This document shows positions 1 to 9,798 of a stretch of 64,000 bases of DNA, in pieces (within the stretch, counting starts at the first letter, position 1; the number at the start of each line of letters is the position of its first letter). The stretch lies in assembly GCF_013283855.1 (NCBI RefSeq), contig NZ_CP054056.1, forward strand, positions 62,001 through 126,000, read 5' to 3'. Source of the DNA: Aquiluna borgnonia. Lineage in GTDB: Bacteria > Actinomycetota > Actinomycetes > Actinomycetales > Microbacteriaceae. The notes beneath the pieces are model-generated. The model searched no databases and was not told where the DNA came from. It was given only the letters and a program-made list of their open reading frames with translations. A program made the position numbers and the translations under genes.

Positions 1-1
1 A

Positions 2-256
2 TTGGCGGCTCACGGTTATCGGGTGAGAAAACCGCCCAGAGGCAACCACTACACATACGTCTTAGTAGCAAGAACTTCGCTGGTGAACCAAGAGATTTGG
101 CTGCCGCTCAATTGGATGCGGGAGCTACGAAATCAAACCGAATACTTTGACCCAGCAAGGCAATCAGCCTCTGAAGAGGATTGCGTCCAAGCTTTAGTGC
201 ACGTTGCACGAATGCTTGAAGACGTCGAATTTCGGCTGTTGGATTACCTGAAATAG
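2..256 (+). CDS. C-terminal fragment of a possible HEPN-domain protein
   Basis: The reading frame is open from the first bases of the window to a TAG at the end, so the true start is probably upstream and only the last 84 or so residues are visible. The fragment has LRNQTEY near residue 42, followed by a helix rich in acidic and hydrophobic residues. This resembles the RN-x-x-x-Y signature of HEPN domains, which occur in small nucleotide-binding or RNase proteins often paired with nucleotidyltransferases. The partner gene, if any, would lie outside the window. The family call is inference from one short motif. It could equally be an unrelated hypothetical protein. Confidence 0.4.
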   Translation: MAAHGYRVRKPPRGNHYTYVLVARTSLVNQEIWLPLNWMRELRNQTEYFDPARQSASEEDCVQALVHVARMLEDVEFRLLDYLK

Positions 257-267
257 CAGCAAGCCAC

Positions 268-636
268 TTATTTGGCGGGGCAGAGCTCAGACTCTTTTTC
301 GAAGCTGGTGAAGAGTTCGTTGACACTTAGGAGCGTGGTGTTGCCATCACCATCTGCAATTGCCTGGGCCAGTTTGCTGGAAATCTCCGACAGTTCTGTG
401 GCCCAAGGGGCAAGGTCTGATTGAGACTGTTTTGCGGTTTGGGCCAGTGCTCCTGAGGCGTTACTCAGGGTTAGGCGAATCTCCCCCTCCCCAGCACTTT
501 GGTCCTCGAAGGTGCTGATCATGGAGTCGATTTCTTTGGAGATCTGCTCGCAGCTCTGAGCGCTGGTTAGCTCAACGGTTGCTGCGCAACCGGTGAGGGA
601 GAGAGAAAGCGCAAGAGCTAGAGGGAGTAGTTTCAT
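268..636 (-). CDS. Small secreted lipoprotein, unknown function
   Basis: This 122-residue protein starts with a signal peptide MKLLPLALALSLSLTGC. LTGC is a lipobox, so Cys17 should be lipidated and the mature protein held on the outer face of the cytoplasmic membrane. The rest is a short, acidic, Ser/Ala-rich mostly helical stretch with two more cysteines (QSCEQ and ELCPAK) that could form one disulfide. I recognise no enzyme motif. It faces the end of the HEPN-like gene convergently and lies downstream of purL on the same strand, with about 80 bp between, so it probably has its own promoter. Confidence 0.8.
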   Translation of the reverse strand: MKLLPLALALSLSLTGCAATVELTSAQSCEQISKEIDSMISTFEDQSAGEGEIRLTLSNASGALAQTAKQSQSDLAPWATELSEISSKLAQAIADGDGNTTLLSVNELFTSFEKESELCPAK

Positions 637-715
637 CGTTTCCTTTGATTATCGGGAAAGCATAATGGTGCAGTTTTGTCGGGTACTCAAGTGGCAACCA
701 CTGACTCACTCAGCG

Positions 716-2998
716 CTAGCCAAATAGCTCAGGCAGTGTGTTCTTCCAGCTCTCGCGAACCCTGTTCAGTTCAAGGCTTGCGATGTCTTTAATCTCAATA
801 GCTTCGGAGGCTTTGTCCGTGACACCGATGCGAAGCACTGGAACTCCTCTAGCTTCGCAGAGGGCCTGGAACTTCACATCGTCCTCTCGGCCGACACTCA
901 CTAGCACTCTGGCCTGAGACTCAGAGAACAGCGCTGCAGTTTGGTCAACGTCGTCGCGCTCCATTAGCTCGTCCAGCCAGATTCTGGCGCCGACGTTAAA
1001 CCTCAGTGCTGATTCAACTATTGCCACACCCAAGCCGCCCTCCGAGATATCGTGGGCGGAGGCGATTAGTCCTTGGATCGCTGCTCCATGAAGCAGCTCT
1101 GCGAGCAGCTTCTCTTTTTGCAGGTCAATCTTGGGTGGGAAACCACCGAGGTGGTTGTGAATGTCTTTTGCCCAGGCGGAGCCGTCAAGCTCGTCAAAGG
1201 TGGTGCCGAGCAGGTAGAGGTTGTTGCCATCGTCCTGCCAACCCGAGGGGATTCTTCTGGCTACGTTGTCGATTACGCCAAGGACACCAACCACCGGGGT
1301 TGGGTAGATTGCGACGTCACCGGTTTGGTTGTAGAAGGAAACGTTTCCACCGGTGACTGGAATGCCCAGCTCCTGGCAGGCATCGGCAAGGCCCGCGGTG
1401 GCCTGCTTGAACTGCCACATCACCTCTGGGTTCTCGGGGCTTCCAAAGTTTAGGCAGTTGGTTACCGCCCTTGGCTCAGCGCCGGTAACCGCAATATTTC
1501 GGTAAGCCTCGGCTAGCGCCTGTTGGGTCCCGGCGTAAGGGTCTAGGTAGCAGTACTTGCCGTTGGCATCGGTTGCGAGCGCTACACCGAGACCAGAGTC
1601 TTCTTTTACTCGAACCATGCCGCCGTCATCCGGCATTGAAAGCGCTGTGTTGCCCATGACGTATTTGTCGTATTGGGCGGTGATCCAGCTCTTGTCTGCC
1701 TGGTTGGGAGATGCCACCAGCTGCATCAGCTGGGTGGCGAGCTCGGTTGCGGTTTCTGCTCTCGGCAGGGTTGAGGAGGAATTGGCGTTCAGGGCGTCCT
1801 GGTATTTGGGGTATTCAACTGGGCGCTGGTAAACAGGTCCGTCGTGAGCCACGGTTCTCGGTGGCACGTTCACGATTTCTTCCTCACCCCAGTTGATGTA
1901 GAGGCGGTCTTCGGCAATTACCTCACCGATTACATCGTGTTCCACCTCCCACTTCTGAGCAATGCGGTTGAACTCCTTGAGGTGCTTTTTGGGAACAATC
2001 GCACACATGCGCTCTTGCGACTCACTCATCAGAATCTCTTCCGGGGTGAGGTTCTCATCGCGCAGCAAGACATTCTTGAGCTGCACCTTCATGCCCATGC
2101 CACCGTTCGAGGCAAGCTCGCTGGTGGCGCAGGAGATGCCGGCACCACCGAGGTCTTGAATGCCGGCTACCACGCCGGCATTGAATAGCTCCAGGCAGCA
2201 CTCGATGAGCACCTTCTCGGCAAATGGGTCTCCCACCTGAACCGCAGGGCGCTTGGTTGGACCGGTTGACTCAAAAGTTTCTGAGGCTAGAACGCTGACG
2301 CCACCGATGCCATCGGCTCCGGTTCTAGCGCCAAACAGGATCACCAGGTCACCGGCGTTAGAGGCCTTGGCAAGTTTTAGCTCATCGTGTTTCAGGGCAC
2401 CAATCGCCAGTGCATTGACCAACGGGTTGCCCTGGTAAACCTGATCAAATACGGTTTCACCGCCGATGTTTGGTAGTCCGAGGCAGTTGCCGTAGAAAGA
2501 GATTCCAGAAACTACGCCGTGAACGACTCTTGCGGTGTCCGGGTTCTCGGGGGCTCCGAATCTCAACTGGTCCATAACCGCAATTGGCCTGGCGCCCATG
2601 GAGAGAATGTCTCTCACGATGCCGCCAACTCCGGTGGCGGCACCCTGGAAGGGTTCAATGTAGGAAGGGTGGTTGTGGCTCTCGACCTTGAAGGTGACCG
2701 CCATGCCCTCACCGATGTCAACTACGCCGGCGTTTTCTCCCATGCCAACCATGAGGTGCTTCTTCATCTCCGGCGTGACCTTTTCGCCAAACTGGCGGAG
2801 GTAGATCTTGGAGGATTTGTAGCTGCAGTGCTCAGACCACATCACCGAATACATCGCAAGTTCGGATGAGGTTGGACGTCTGCCCAGAATCTGCTTGATG
2901 CTCTCGTATTCGTCCTGTTTCAGCCCGAGCTCTTTCCAGGGCTGAACCTTATCGGGGTCGTTCTTTGCCGCCTCAACGGTGTCGATGTGGATTGCCAT
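716..2998 (-). CDS. purL: Phosphoribosylformylglycinamidine synthase subunit PurL
   Basis: This is the large synthetase subunit that turns FGAR plus ATP and glutamine-derived ammonia into FGAM, step four of purine synthesis in the cytosol. At 760 residues it is the small form that needs separate PurS and PurQ, both of which are encoded just upstream. The active-site segment SEHCSYK lies at about residues 55-61, and the internally repeated AIR-synthase-like halves are clear ([23 protein letters not shown], then [19 protein letters not shown] and [10 protein letters not shown]). Its ATG overlaps the purQ stop in a TAATG junction, which implies translational coupling. Confidence 0.97.
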   Translation of the reverse strand: MAIHIDTVEAAKNDPDKVQPWKELGLKQDEYESIKQILGRRPTSSELAMYSVMWSEHCSYKSSKIYLRQFGEKVTPEMKKHLMVGMGENAGVVDIGEGMAVTFKVESHNHPSYIEPFQGAATGVGGIVRDILSMGARPIAVMDQLRFGAPENPDTARVVHGVVSGISFYGNCLGLPNIGGETVFDQVYQGNPLVNALAIGALKHDELKLAKASNAGDLVILFGARTGADGIGGVSVLASETFESTGPTKRPAVQVGDPFAEKVLIECCLELFNAGVVAGIQDLGGAGISCATSELASNGGMGMKVQLKNVLLRDENLTPEEILMSESQERMCAIVPKKHLKEFNRIAQKWEVEHDVIGEVIAEDRLYINWGEEEIVNVPPRTVAHDGPVYQRPVEYPKYQDALNANSSSTLPRAETATELATQLMQLVASPNQADKSWITAQYDKYVMGNTALSMPDDGGMVRVKEDSGLGVALATDANGKYCYLDPYAGTQQALAEAYRNIAVTGAEPRAVTNCLNFGSPENPEVMWQFKQATAGLADACQELGIPVTGGNVSFYNQTGDVAIYPTPVVGVLGVIDNVARRIPSGWQDDGNNLYLLGTTFDELDGSAWAKDIHNHLGGFPPKIDLQKEKLLAELLHGAAIQGLIASAHDISEGGLGVAIVESALRFNVGARIWLDELMERDDVDQTAALFSESQARVLVSVGREDDVKFQALCEARGVPVLRIGVTDKASEAIEIKDIASLELNRVRESWKNTLPELFG

Positions 2999-3693
2999 TA
3001 GCTTTTCACCAGTGCCTTCAGTACTGACTGGAAGAATTTCAAACCGTCGGTGCCGCTGCGCATCGCCAGATCGGTGTCCGGTCCAAAGCCCGCCTCAACC
3101 GCGTGCTCGGGGTGGGGCATGAGCCCCACGACATTGCCGCGCTCATTGGTTAGGCCGGCAATGTCGTTCATTGAGCCGTTTGGGTTTACATCTAGGTAGC
3201 GAAACACCACTCGGTTTTCGGCCTCAAGCATCTTAAGGGTGTCAGGGTTTGCGATGTAGCCACCCTCCCCGTTTTTCAACGGGATGGTGATCTCATCGCC
3301 AACCTCAAAGAGGTTGGTCCAGGAGGTTTGGTTGTTTTCAACCTTCAGTCTTTGGTCGCGGCAGATAAAGTGCTGGTGTTCGTTCCTGATTAGCCCACCC
3401 GGTAGCAGGTGAGATTCGACCAGCACCTGGAAGCCATTGCAGATCCCCAAAACTGGAAGTCCCTGACCGGCAAGCCGGATCACCTCTTTGGTCGCGGGGG
3501 CCTTGGCCGCAATCGCTCCGCAGCGCAGGTAGTCGCCGTAGGAGAATCCGCCGGGTAGCACGACGGCGTCAACCTTTTTTAGATCCTCATCTGCGTGCCA
3601 GAGCGGAACCGGGGTTCCGCCCGCCAAGCGAATAGCTCGCTGAGCATCCCGGTCATCCAGAGTGCCCGGATAGGTGATTACGCCGATCTTCAT
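2998..3693 (-). CDS. purQ: Phosphoribosylformylglycinamidine synthase subunit PurQ
   Basis: This class I glutamine amidotransferase supplies ammonia to PurL. It is 231 residues long, normal for the family. The nucleophile is Cys85 in LGICNGFQ, and the His/Glu pair lies in MPHPEHAVE near residue 195. It starts with ATG overlapping the purS stop (TAATG) and overlaps purL in the same way, so purS-purQ-purL form one tightly coupled operon and the three subunits are likely made in fixed ratio. Confidence 0.97.
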   Translation of the reverse strand: MKIGVITYPGTLDDRDAQRAIRLAGGTPVPLWHADEDLKKVDAVVLPGGFSYGDYLRCGAIAAKAPATKEVIRLAGQGLPVLGICNGFQVLVESHLLPGGLIRNEHQHFICRDQRLKVENNQTSWTNLFEVGDEITIPLKNGEGGYIANPDTLKMLEAENRVVFRYLDVNPNGSMNDIAGLTNERGNVVGLMPHPEHAVEAGFGPDTDLAMRSGTDGLKFFQSVLKALVKS

Positions 3694-3941
3694 TAGTCCT
3701 CTTTGGTGATTGCAACTACGTCTTCGATGACGTCGTTGGAGAGGAATGAGGAGGCAATCTCTCTGGCACTGGCGAGATCCGCTTCGGTAACTTCGCGCTC
3801 AAAGTGAATCTCAATGCGCTTGCCGATGCGAACGTTTGAGATTTCAGTGTGGCCCGAGCGGTGCAGGGCATTGGCTACGGCTTTTCCCTGGGGGTCTAGC
3901 AGATCCTGCTTGGGCATGATCTCAACGATGATCTTTGGCAC
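3693..3941 (-). CDS. purS: Phosphoribosylformylglycinamidine synthase subunit PurS
   Basis: PurS is the small bridging subunit of the FGAM synthase complex. The longest open frame begins at an ATG at 4001, but the family starts at the (M)[10 protein letters not shown] strand. I therefore place the start at GTG 3941, which has an AAGGGG ribosome-binding site 4 nt upstream and gives 82 residues, the usual PurS length. The conserved [11 protein letters not shown] and V[11 protein letters not shown] segments follow. A possible promoter for the operon has a TAAACT box at 4017-4022 on this strand, leaving a 5' leader of roughly 70 nt. The stop overlaps the purQ start. Confidence 0.93.
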   Translation of the reverse strand: MPKIIVEIMPKQDLLDPQGKAVANALHRSGHTEISNVRIGKRIEIHFEREVTEADLASAREIASSFLSNDVIEDVVAITKED

Positions 3942-4139
3942 TTTTCCCCTTCGGTTTGCTGGGCTTCCAGTTTCGGGATGGATAGATGTCTCGCGCCGCA
4001 TTGCGTGAATGTCAACAGTTTAGCGAGGGATTAGTTGGCTATTCACAGACTTGCAGAATGCCTCGTTATCAACAGGAACCCAAATCCCTTTTACCGGTAA
4101 ACCCCGGGGTCGGTAGCTTGCATTTGGGCACATAATTCT

Positions 4140-4173
4140 GGTCAAAATGACCTGAATTTTTTAGAATCTAGAA
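4140..4173 (+). promoter_or_regulatory. vapBC promoter with palindromic operator
   Basis: A perfect -10 hexamer TAGAAT (4162-4167) ends 6 bp before the vapB ATG, so the transcript should be leaderless. Just upstream lies an inverted repeat GGTCA-AAA-TGACC (4140-4152), in the position expected for an operator bound by the antitoxin or toxin-antitoxin complex. The autoregulation itself is inference from how such loci usually work. Confidence 0.6.
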
Positions 4174-4437
4174 ATGGTGAAATTTGTGGCACTTACCGAG
4201 GCAAAAGCACAACTCTCAGAACTGATTGATCGGACACTGGAGGGAGAAGAGGTAATCATCACTAGGCACGGCAAGCCGGTGGTGAAGCTGGTGCCCTATG
4301 AAAAGCCAAAGCTGGTTTATGGGTTGCTGGAGGGGAAGCTGTCAAAGGACTGGGCGGAAATTAACTTTGACGACAGCAGCCACATGGATGAGTCTTGGGC
4401 CGCTTGGAGGCAGAAGATTGAGCGGCTCGGAAATTGA
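4174..4437 (+). CDS. Phd/YefM-type antitoxin of a VapBC module
   Basis: This is an 87-residue antitoxin that should bind DNA as a dimer and neutralise the adjacent PIN toxin. The N-terminal VALTEAKAQLSELIDRTLEGEEVIITRHGKPVVKL pattern is split here into EAKAQLSELID and the GEEVIITRHGKPV strand-turn, both typical of the Phd/YefM fold. The C-terminal part (DWAEINFDDSSHMDESW) is acidic and likely toxin-binding. The TTG start of the toxin overlaps its stop by 3 bases (TTGA), giving tight coupling. The ATG lies 6 bp after a TAGAAT -10 box. Confidence 0.88.
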   Translation: MVKFVALTEAKAQLSELIDRTLEGEEVIITRHGKPVVKLVPYEKPKLVYGLLEGKLSKDWAEINFDDSSHMDESWAAWRQKIERLGN

Positions 4438-4817
4438 GGTCCCTGCTCGACACCAATGTGCTGACACATCTGCACCTCAAGCCCGCTCGGATAGGACCGC
4501 GCACCCGCCAATCTCTCGAGAGTGCCGTGGCCATCTATTTCTCACCGATCACTATTTTTGAATGGCTGCAAAAAGACGATTTCCTAGGAACCAATACGGA
4601 AAGGCTCACCAAGTTCAGCGTTGAGATGGGGTTTCAAGAGCTCCCACTCACCGCAGCCGCTGCATTTCAGGCCAAGAGATTTGGAATTCTAAGAGGCAGC
4701 GACCCATTGGATTTCTTGATTCTCTCTCAGGCTGCACAGGATGGTTTGGATCTGTTCACATCCGACAGCCGACTTCTTGACCTAGGTCTTGACTTTGTGA
4801 GGGACTCGAGTCTGTAG
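4434..4817 (+). CDS. vapC: VapC-family PIN-domain ribonuclease toxin
   Basis: This 127-residue PIN-domain protein is predicted to cleave RNA when released from its antitoxin. The acidic metal-binding residues are visible: Asp in LLDTNVL near residue 6, Glu in IFEWL, Asp in SDPLDFLILSQA and Asp in FTSDSRLLDLG. It starts with TTG overlapping the antitoxin stop and has no strong ribosome site of its own, so translation probably depends on the upstream gene. It resembles a second PIN toxin at 25481-25858 (shared KPARIGPRTR / SRKIGPKTR stretch), suggesting two copies of one family. Confidence 0.9.
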   Translation: MRSLLDTNVLTHLHLKPARIGPRTRQSLESAVAIYFSPITIFEWLQKDDFLGTNTERLTKFSVEMGFQELPLTAAAAFQAKRFGILRGSDPLDFLILSQAAQDGLDLFTSDSRLLDLGLDFVRDSSL

Positions 4818-4881
4818 TCACTACCTGGCTTTGCGCAGCAGTCAAGATCGATGGCTTATCCACAGATTTTCCTTTTCAATA

Positions 4882-4902
4882 TTGATACCAGTTTGATACC
4901 AT
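4882..4902 (+). promoter_or_regulatory. Promoter and direct-repeat operator of the RHH-Doc locus
   Basis: The 9-mer TTGATACCA occurs twice with an 11-bp period (4882-4890 and 4893-4901), placing both copies on one DNA face, as expected for a ribbon-helix-helix repressor. The second copy contains a TACCAT -10 box that ends 7 bp before the antitoxin ATG at 4910, again suggesting a leaderless transcript. Confidence 0.5.
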
Positions 4903-4909
4903 TACCGTT

Positions 4910-5116
4910 ATGGCCATGACACTAAGACTTTCCGAATCGCAGGATGAGCTCCTGACGAAAATTGCTCAAGAGCTCAACTGCTCAAAACACCAGGCCGTCA
5001 TTAGGGCCCTAGAGGCTTTCGATGCCAAAGCGCATAGAGAAAAACAAATTGAATACATCACCAAGTTGGTTCTAGAGCGCGACAAAGAGCTGCTGGAACG
5101 ATTAGCCGACGCATGA
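4910..5116 (+). CDS. Ribbon-helix-helix antitoxin paired with Doc
   Basis: This is a 68-residue protein whose first 40 residues (MTLRLSESQDELLTKIA, then NCSKHQAVIRALEAF) match the CopG/Arc ribbon-helix-helix DNA-binding fold. The remainder is one charged helix, probably the toxin-binding part. Translation may begin at ATG 4910 or at ATG 4916. The first is favoured by its distance from the TACCAT -10 box. Its stop overlaps the doc start by 4 bp (ATGA). Doc toxins are classically paired with Phd antitoxins, so this pairing is less usual. I see no Phd fold here. Confidence 0.82.
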   Translation: MAMTLRLSESQDELLTKIAQELNCSKHQAVIRALEAFDAKAHREKQIEYITKLVLERDKELLERLADA

Positions 5117-5484
5117 CCCAGTACTTGGATTTGGAGTCTGTGATAGCGCAGGTCCAGAGGTTGGGATTTTTTGTCAAGGATCCTGGTCTACTTGACTCGG
5201 CGCTAGCAAGGCCACGAACGACAATTTTCGGAGAGGATGCCTACCCGTCGCTCGAACGTAAGGCTGCCGCGCTGATGCATTCGATTATTAAGAATCACCC
5301 AATGGTTGACGGCAATAAACGCACTTCTTGGTTGGTCCTGAACACATTTCTATTCATCAACGGCTATTTCCTGGAGATGACTACTCAGACTGCGTTCGAC
5401 CTGACAATCGGGGTTGCAACTGACAAGCTGGATTTAAGAGCCGCCTCTGAAATCATCGCTCGCCACATGGCTTCAATTAGCTAG
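5113..5484 (+). CDS. doc: Doc-family toxin (Fic/Doc fold)
   Basis: This 123-residue protein carries the Doc signature at residues 62-70, HPMVDGNKR. It matches the family pattern H-x-F-x-(D/N)-x-N-K-R except that Met replaces Phe. Doc proteins inactivate elongation factor Tu by phosphorylation using this motif. The length is normal. The start overlaps the RHH antitoxin stop, and the stop (TAG within CTAG 5481-5484) is shared on the opposite strand with the end of gcvP, so the two genes converge without any terminator. Confidence 0.92.
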   Translation: MTQYLDLESVIAQVQRLGFFVKDPGLLDSALARPRTTIFGEDAYPSLERKAAALMHSIIKNHPMVDGNKRTSWLVLNTFLFINGYFLEMTTQTAFDLTIGVATDKLDLRAASEIIARHMASIS

Positions 5485-8310
5485 CTTCTCGCAAAGCTCT
5501 CAATCGGTGGGCAGGTGCAGGTTAGGTTTCTGTCACCGTAGGCACCATCAATTCTTCTAACCGGTGGCCAGTACTTGCTCTTGTGCTGGTCCGGGCTTGG
5601 GAAGACCGCCAACTCTCTCGAGTAGGGGTGATTCCATTCGGAAGCCAGGTGGCTGGCCGTGTGCGGGGCGTTAACTAGTGGGTTGTTGTCCTGTGGCCAG
5701 ACTCCATCTTGAACCTGCTGGGCCTCTGCACGAATCGACAGCATTGCCTCAATGAAGCGATCTAGCTCGTGCTTTGGCTCAGACTCGGTCGGCTCAATCA
5801 TCAGAGTGCCAGCAACCGGGAAACTCATGGTTGGGGCGTGGAAGCCATAGTCCATTAGGCGCTTGGCGATGTCGTCGTTGGCAACACCGGCATCCTTTTG
5901 AATTGGGCGGATGTCGATGATGGCCTCGTGGGCGACCAGACCGTTTTTTCCGGTGTAGAGCAGCGGGTAGGCGTGAGCCAGTCGCTTCGCAACGTAGTTG
6001 GCGCTCAGAACCGCAACGGAAGTCGCCGCCATTACACCTTCGGTTCCAAGCAACTGGATGTATGCCCAGGAGATTGGAAGGATGCTTGCCGAGCCGTAAG
6101 GAGCTGAGGATACCGGGCCGTAGCTGGGAACTGTTCCCTGAGCCATCGAGTGACCGGGGAGGAAGTCCCTGAGGTGAGACCTGGCAACCACTGGACCAAC
6201 GCCAGGGCCACCGCCACCGTGTGGGATGGCAAAAGTCTTGTGCAGGTTCAGGTGCGAGACATCGCCACCGAATACACCGAACTTGGCAAAACCAACGACC
6301 GCATTGGTGTTCGCACCGTCGATGTAGACCTGACCGCCGGCCTGGTGAACCAATTCGCAAATCTCAACGACGGCCTCTTCGTAAACGCCGTGGGTCGAAG
6401 GGTAGGTGATCATCAGTGCGGATAGCTCGTTGCCGGCCTCGGCAATCTTGGCCTTGAGGTCTGCAACGTCTACGTTGCCATCCTCATCACAGGCCACTAC
6501 GACTACGTCCATGCCGGCAAGCACGGCGCTCGCGGCATTGGTGCCGTGAGCGGAGGATGGAATCAGGCAGATGTTGCGCTGCAGGTCACCGCGAGAGTGG
6601 TGGTAGCCGCGGATGGCCAGTAGGCCAGCCAGTTCACCCTGGCTACCGGCGTTTGGCTGCAGGCTAACTGCCTCGTAGCCGGTGATGTCACTGAGCCAAG
6701 AGGTCAGTTCGTCGATCAGCTTCATGTAGCCCTGAACATCCTCGCGAGGTGCAAAGGGGTGCAGCGAGGCGAATTCTGGCCAGGTGACTGCTTCCATCTC
6801 GGTTACCGAGTTCAACTTCATGGTGCAGGAACCCAGCGGAATCATGCCGCGGTCCAGCGCGTAGTCGAAGTCTGCAAGGCGCTTGAGATAGCGCAGCATG
6901 GCAGTCTCAGAGTGGTAGGAGTTGAAGACCGGGTGCTCCAGGTAGCTGGAGTTTCGGTGGTTTACCAACCGATCGGTTGCATCGGCAGCCACTGGAGCTG
7001 CGGCTCCAAAGCAAGCCGCCAAATCTGCCAGGTGCTGCCAGGAGGTGCTCTCGTCAACCGAGATGCCAAGGGTTGAGTCATCAACCAGCAGCATGGTTAG
7101 GTCCTTGGCCCTAGCGCTCTCGTAAATCTTCTTGGCGTCACTGCTCACCACGCGAATGGTGTCAAAGAAGTTCTCGCTGACCAAGCTGTGTCCGGCAGCA
7201 CTGAGCACCTTGGCCAGTGCACTGGCCTTGTGGTGGATTTCAGTTGCGATGGCCTTTAGGTTGTGCGGTCCGTGGTAGACGGCATACATACCTGCCATTA
7301 CCGCAAGCAGCACCTGAGCGGTGCAGATGTTTGAGGTTGCCTTCTCGCGGCGGATGTGCTGCTCGCGGGTTTGCAGAGTTAGCCGGTAGGCAGGGTTTCC
7401 CTCGGCATCCACCGATACACCCACCAGACGGCCAGGCATGATGCGCTCTAGGCCCTGCTTGACAGCGAGGTAACCAGCGTGTGGGCCACCAAAGCCCATT
7501 GGCACACCAAAGCGCTGGGTGGTTCCGCAAACCACGTCTGCCCCCATTTCACCCGGAGGTGTAATCAGGGTCAGCGCCATTAGGTCGGCGGCTGCAATGG
7601 CCATGCCGCCCAGCTCGTGAATGCGATCGGCAGCGGATGCGAAGTCTGAAATGGAGCCAGTCGCACCGGGGTACTGGATGACCATGCCAAAGCTCTGCTC
7701 GGTCATCTCACTTGGAGCGCTGAAGTAGCGAATATCAATGTTCAGCGGCTTCGAGCGGTGCTCCAGCAGCTGCTTGGTTTGGGGGAAAAGGTCGTGGTGT
7801 GCGTAGAAGACGTTGGCTTCGCTCTTTGAGCTGCGCTTGGCAACCATCATGGCCTCAACAACTGCCGTTGACTCATCGAGCATCGAGCATCGAGGCGTTG
7901 GCGGTGGTCATGCCGGTTAGTTCGGTGACCATGGTCTGGAAGTTGATGATTGCCTCGAGGCGACCCTGGCTGATTTCAGGCTGGTAGGGGGTGTAGGCGG
8001 TGTACCAGCTTGGGTTCTCCAGCACATTGCGCTTGATGACCCCGGGAGTGTAGGTGCCGTAGTAGCCAAGCCCGATAAAGCTCTGAGTCAGGCGGTTGGT
8101 TCCGCCGATTTCACGAAGCCTCGCCAGCGCATCCTCTTCACTGATTGGTGCCGGCAGGCTGCTGGCGCCACGGTAGTGAATGGAATCTGGCAGAGCCTTT
8201 TCCATCAGCTCCTCGAGCGAGGAAATCCCCAGGTACTGGAGCATTTCCTGCTGCTCGAAAGCGCTTGGACCGACGTGTCTTAGCTGGAACTGATGATGCT
8301 TGGCTAGCAA
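5481..8310 (-). pseudogene. gcvP: Glycine dehydrogenase (P-protein), frameshifted
   Basis: GcvP is the PLP-dependent decarboxylase of the glycine cleavage system. Residues 1-145 are read from TTG 8310 to a TGA at 7873-7875. The remaining 800 residues are read in another frame, open from ATG 7883 to 5481. Together they make the normal length of about 940 residues. The PLP lysine is in [16 protein letters not shown], and the glycine-rich and C-terminal regions are intact. The break lies at ANASMLD, where three copies of CTCGATG replace the expected two; removing one 7-bp copy restores the family sequence ANASMLDEST. The second frame's ATG overlaps the premature stop by 11 bp, so reinitiation is possible. 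It may be a true mutation, a reversible slippage site or an assembly error. Confidence 0.9.
7874..7894. repeat. Three tandem copies of a 7-bp repeat inside gcvP
   Basis: CATCGAG is repeated three times without interruption (7874-7880, 7881-7887, 7888-7894, + strand). Two copies would keep gcvP in frame and give the conserved residues, so the third copy is an insertion that shifts the frame by +1. This is the typical product of replication slippage. Confidence 0.95.
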
Positions 8311-8313
8311 CTA

Positions 8314-8685
8314 TTACTCTCCGATTAGTGCGTTGTACTGGTCAGCGGTTAGAAGTTCAGGTAGTGCGGTGAATCTGATCTTGATGAGCCAACCAGCACC
8401 AAAGGGATCCTGGTTTACGGTTTCCGGGCTTGAGGTCAGTGACGAGTTAGCCTCAACCACCTCACCATCCATTGGTGCGTAAAGCTCTCCAACGCTCTTG
8501 GTGGATTCAATCTCACCGCAAATCTTCATGTGCGCGGTGTTTGAGCCAACCTTCGGCAGGTCAACGTAGACGATCTCACCCAGCGCATCGGCGGCGTACT
8601 GCGTGATACCGACCGTGGCAACATCGCCTTCGACCAGCACCCACTCGTGCTCCTTGGTGTACTGCAGGTTTGTAGGGTTAGCCAT
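8314..8685 (-). CDS. gcvH: Glycine cleavage system H protein
   Basis: This is the lipoyl carrier that shuttles the aminomethyl group between P, T and L proteins. It is 123 residues long. The lipoylated Lys63 sits in [15 protein letters not shown], the canonical site. It starts at ATG 8685, 3 bp after the gcvT stop, and gcvP begins 3 bp after its stop, so the three genes form one operon. A GAGAGAG-like purine stretch precedes the ATG. Confidence 0.97.
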   Translation of the reverse strand: MANPTNLQYTKEHEWVLVEGDVATVGITQYAADALGEIVYVDLPKVGSNTAHMKICGEIESTKSVGELYAPMDGEVVEANSSLTSSPETVNQDPFGAGWLIKIRFTALPELLTADQYNALIGE

Positions 8686-8688
8686 TCT

Positions 8689-9786
8689 CTATCTCTCTCG
8701 CTTGTAGAACGGAAGTTTCACTACCTTGTAGGGCACTCTCGTGCCTCGAACATCTGCCTCTAATTCTGAATCGATTGGCAAATCCAAATCGGCTCTCAGC
8801 ATTGCCATGGCAATCGGGTAACCCAGGGTGGGACTCAGCGCCCCGGAGGTCACCTTGCCAATTGGCTCGCTTCCACCTGGGAGATAAATCTCATAGTCAG
8901 CCCTTGCGGCTCGCTTGCCATCGCCAACCAAACCGTAGAGCTTGTGCTTCAGCTGACTTGCCTGTTTGAACAAGATAGTGCGGGTAAAGAATTCCCCTTT
9001 GTCAAAGGCAACCACTCGGCCTAAACCGGCTTCAAAAATTGTGATCTCGCGGGAGAGCTCATGTCCGTAAAGCGGCATTCCGGCTTCAAGACGCAATGTG
9101 TCTCGGGATGCTAGCCCGCAAGGCATTAGTTCCTCGCCACCAACTTCCAAAAGCTTGCGCCAAGTTGAGACCGAGGCAGCCTCGGGGACAAAGATTTCAA
9201 AGCCGTCTTCGCCGGTGTAGCCGGTGCGGGCTAGGTATACCTTTACGCCGTCCAGGGTGGCTTCGGCAATTGAGTAGTACTTCAGGGTGCTCAGGTCAAC
9301 ATCGACCACGCGCTGCAAAATGCCTGCGGCCTTGGGGCCCTGAATTGCAATCAGGCCCCAGTCCTCGGTTTGGTCTTCGAGCTCAACCTTGAAGCCGTAG
9401 TCCATCAGATCTTGCATCGCAGTAATGACCGCATGGCGGTTGGAGGCATTTGCCACCACCAGGTAGTCATCCTCGGCAAGTTTGTAGACGATCAGATCGT
9501 CAATGACCGAGCCATCCATTGAGCAAATTAGCGAGTACTTGGCCTGGCCGATTTTTAGGATGGCGATGTTGGAGACCAGGACCTGGTCTAGAAACTTGGT
9601 GGCCTCGGGGCCTCTCAGCCGCAACTCACCCATGTGGGAGATGTCAAACAGACCTGCGGAGGTTCTCACCGCGTGGTGCTCCGCTAAGTCTGAACCGTAT
9701 CTAACTGGCATGTTCCAGCCGCCGAAGTCCGTGAAGCTGGCTCCCAGCGCTACATGCTCTTCATTGAGTGGTGTCGTAAGCACCAC
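8689..9786 (-). CDS. gcvT: Aminomethyltransferase (glycine cleavage T protein)
   Basis: GcvT transfers the aminomethyl carbon to tetrahydrofolate, giving 5,10-methylene-THF and ammonia. At 365 residues it has the usual size. The N-terminal FGGWNMPVRYGSDLAEHHAVR and the folate-binding region (GLFDISHMGEL, LVVANASNRHA, GLIAIQGP, ARTGYTGEDGFEIF) are all present, the longest quoted here being split from its flanks. It starts with GTG only 12 bp after purC, so it is probably co-transcribed with purD-purC, linking one-carbon supply to purine synthesis. Confidence 0.96.
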   Translation of the reverse strand: MVLTTPLNEEHVALGASFTDFGGWNMPVRYGSDLAEHHAVRTSAGLFDISHMGELRLRGPEATKFLDQVLVSNIAILKIGQAKYSLICSMDGSVIDDLIVYKLAEDDYLVVANASNRHAVITAMQDLMDYGFKVELEDQTEDWGLIAIQGPKAAGILQRVVDVDLSTLKYYSIAEATLDGVKVYLARTGYTGEDGFEIFVPEAASVSTWRKLLEVGGEELMPCGLASRDTLRLEAGMPLYGHELSREITIFEAGLGRVVAFDKGEFFTRTILFKQASQLKHKLYGLVGDGKRAARADYEIYLPGGSEPIGKVTSGALSPTLGYPIAMAMLRADLDLPIDSELEADVRGTRVPYKVVKLPFYKRER

Positions 9787-9798
9787 TCCACTCTACCC

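Noticed and set aside
1006-2869. Several plus-strand open frames opposite purL
   Set aside because: They are antisense readings of a strongly conserved gene and show no family features.
3942-4001. 20-residue N-terminal extension of PurS from ATG 4001
   Set aside because: The extension is unlike PurS, and GTG 3941 has a ribosome site and gives the normal length.
4298-4561. Open frame across the vapB/vapC junction
   Set aside because: It overlaps two well-supported genes in another frame and has no recognisable protein pattern.
7873-7875. The gcvP TGA read as selenocysteine
   Set aside because: The conserved sequence continues in a different frame after the stop, so read-through in the same frame would not give GcvP.
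9787-9798. A glycine riboswitch before gcvT
   Set aside because: Only 12 bp separate purC and gcvT, far too little for an aptamer, and none was seen before purD.
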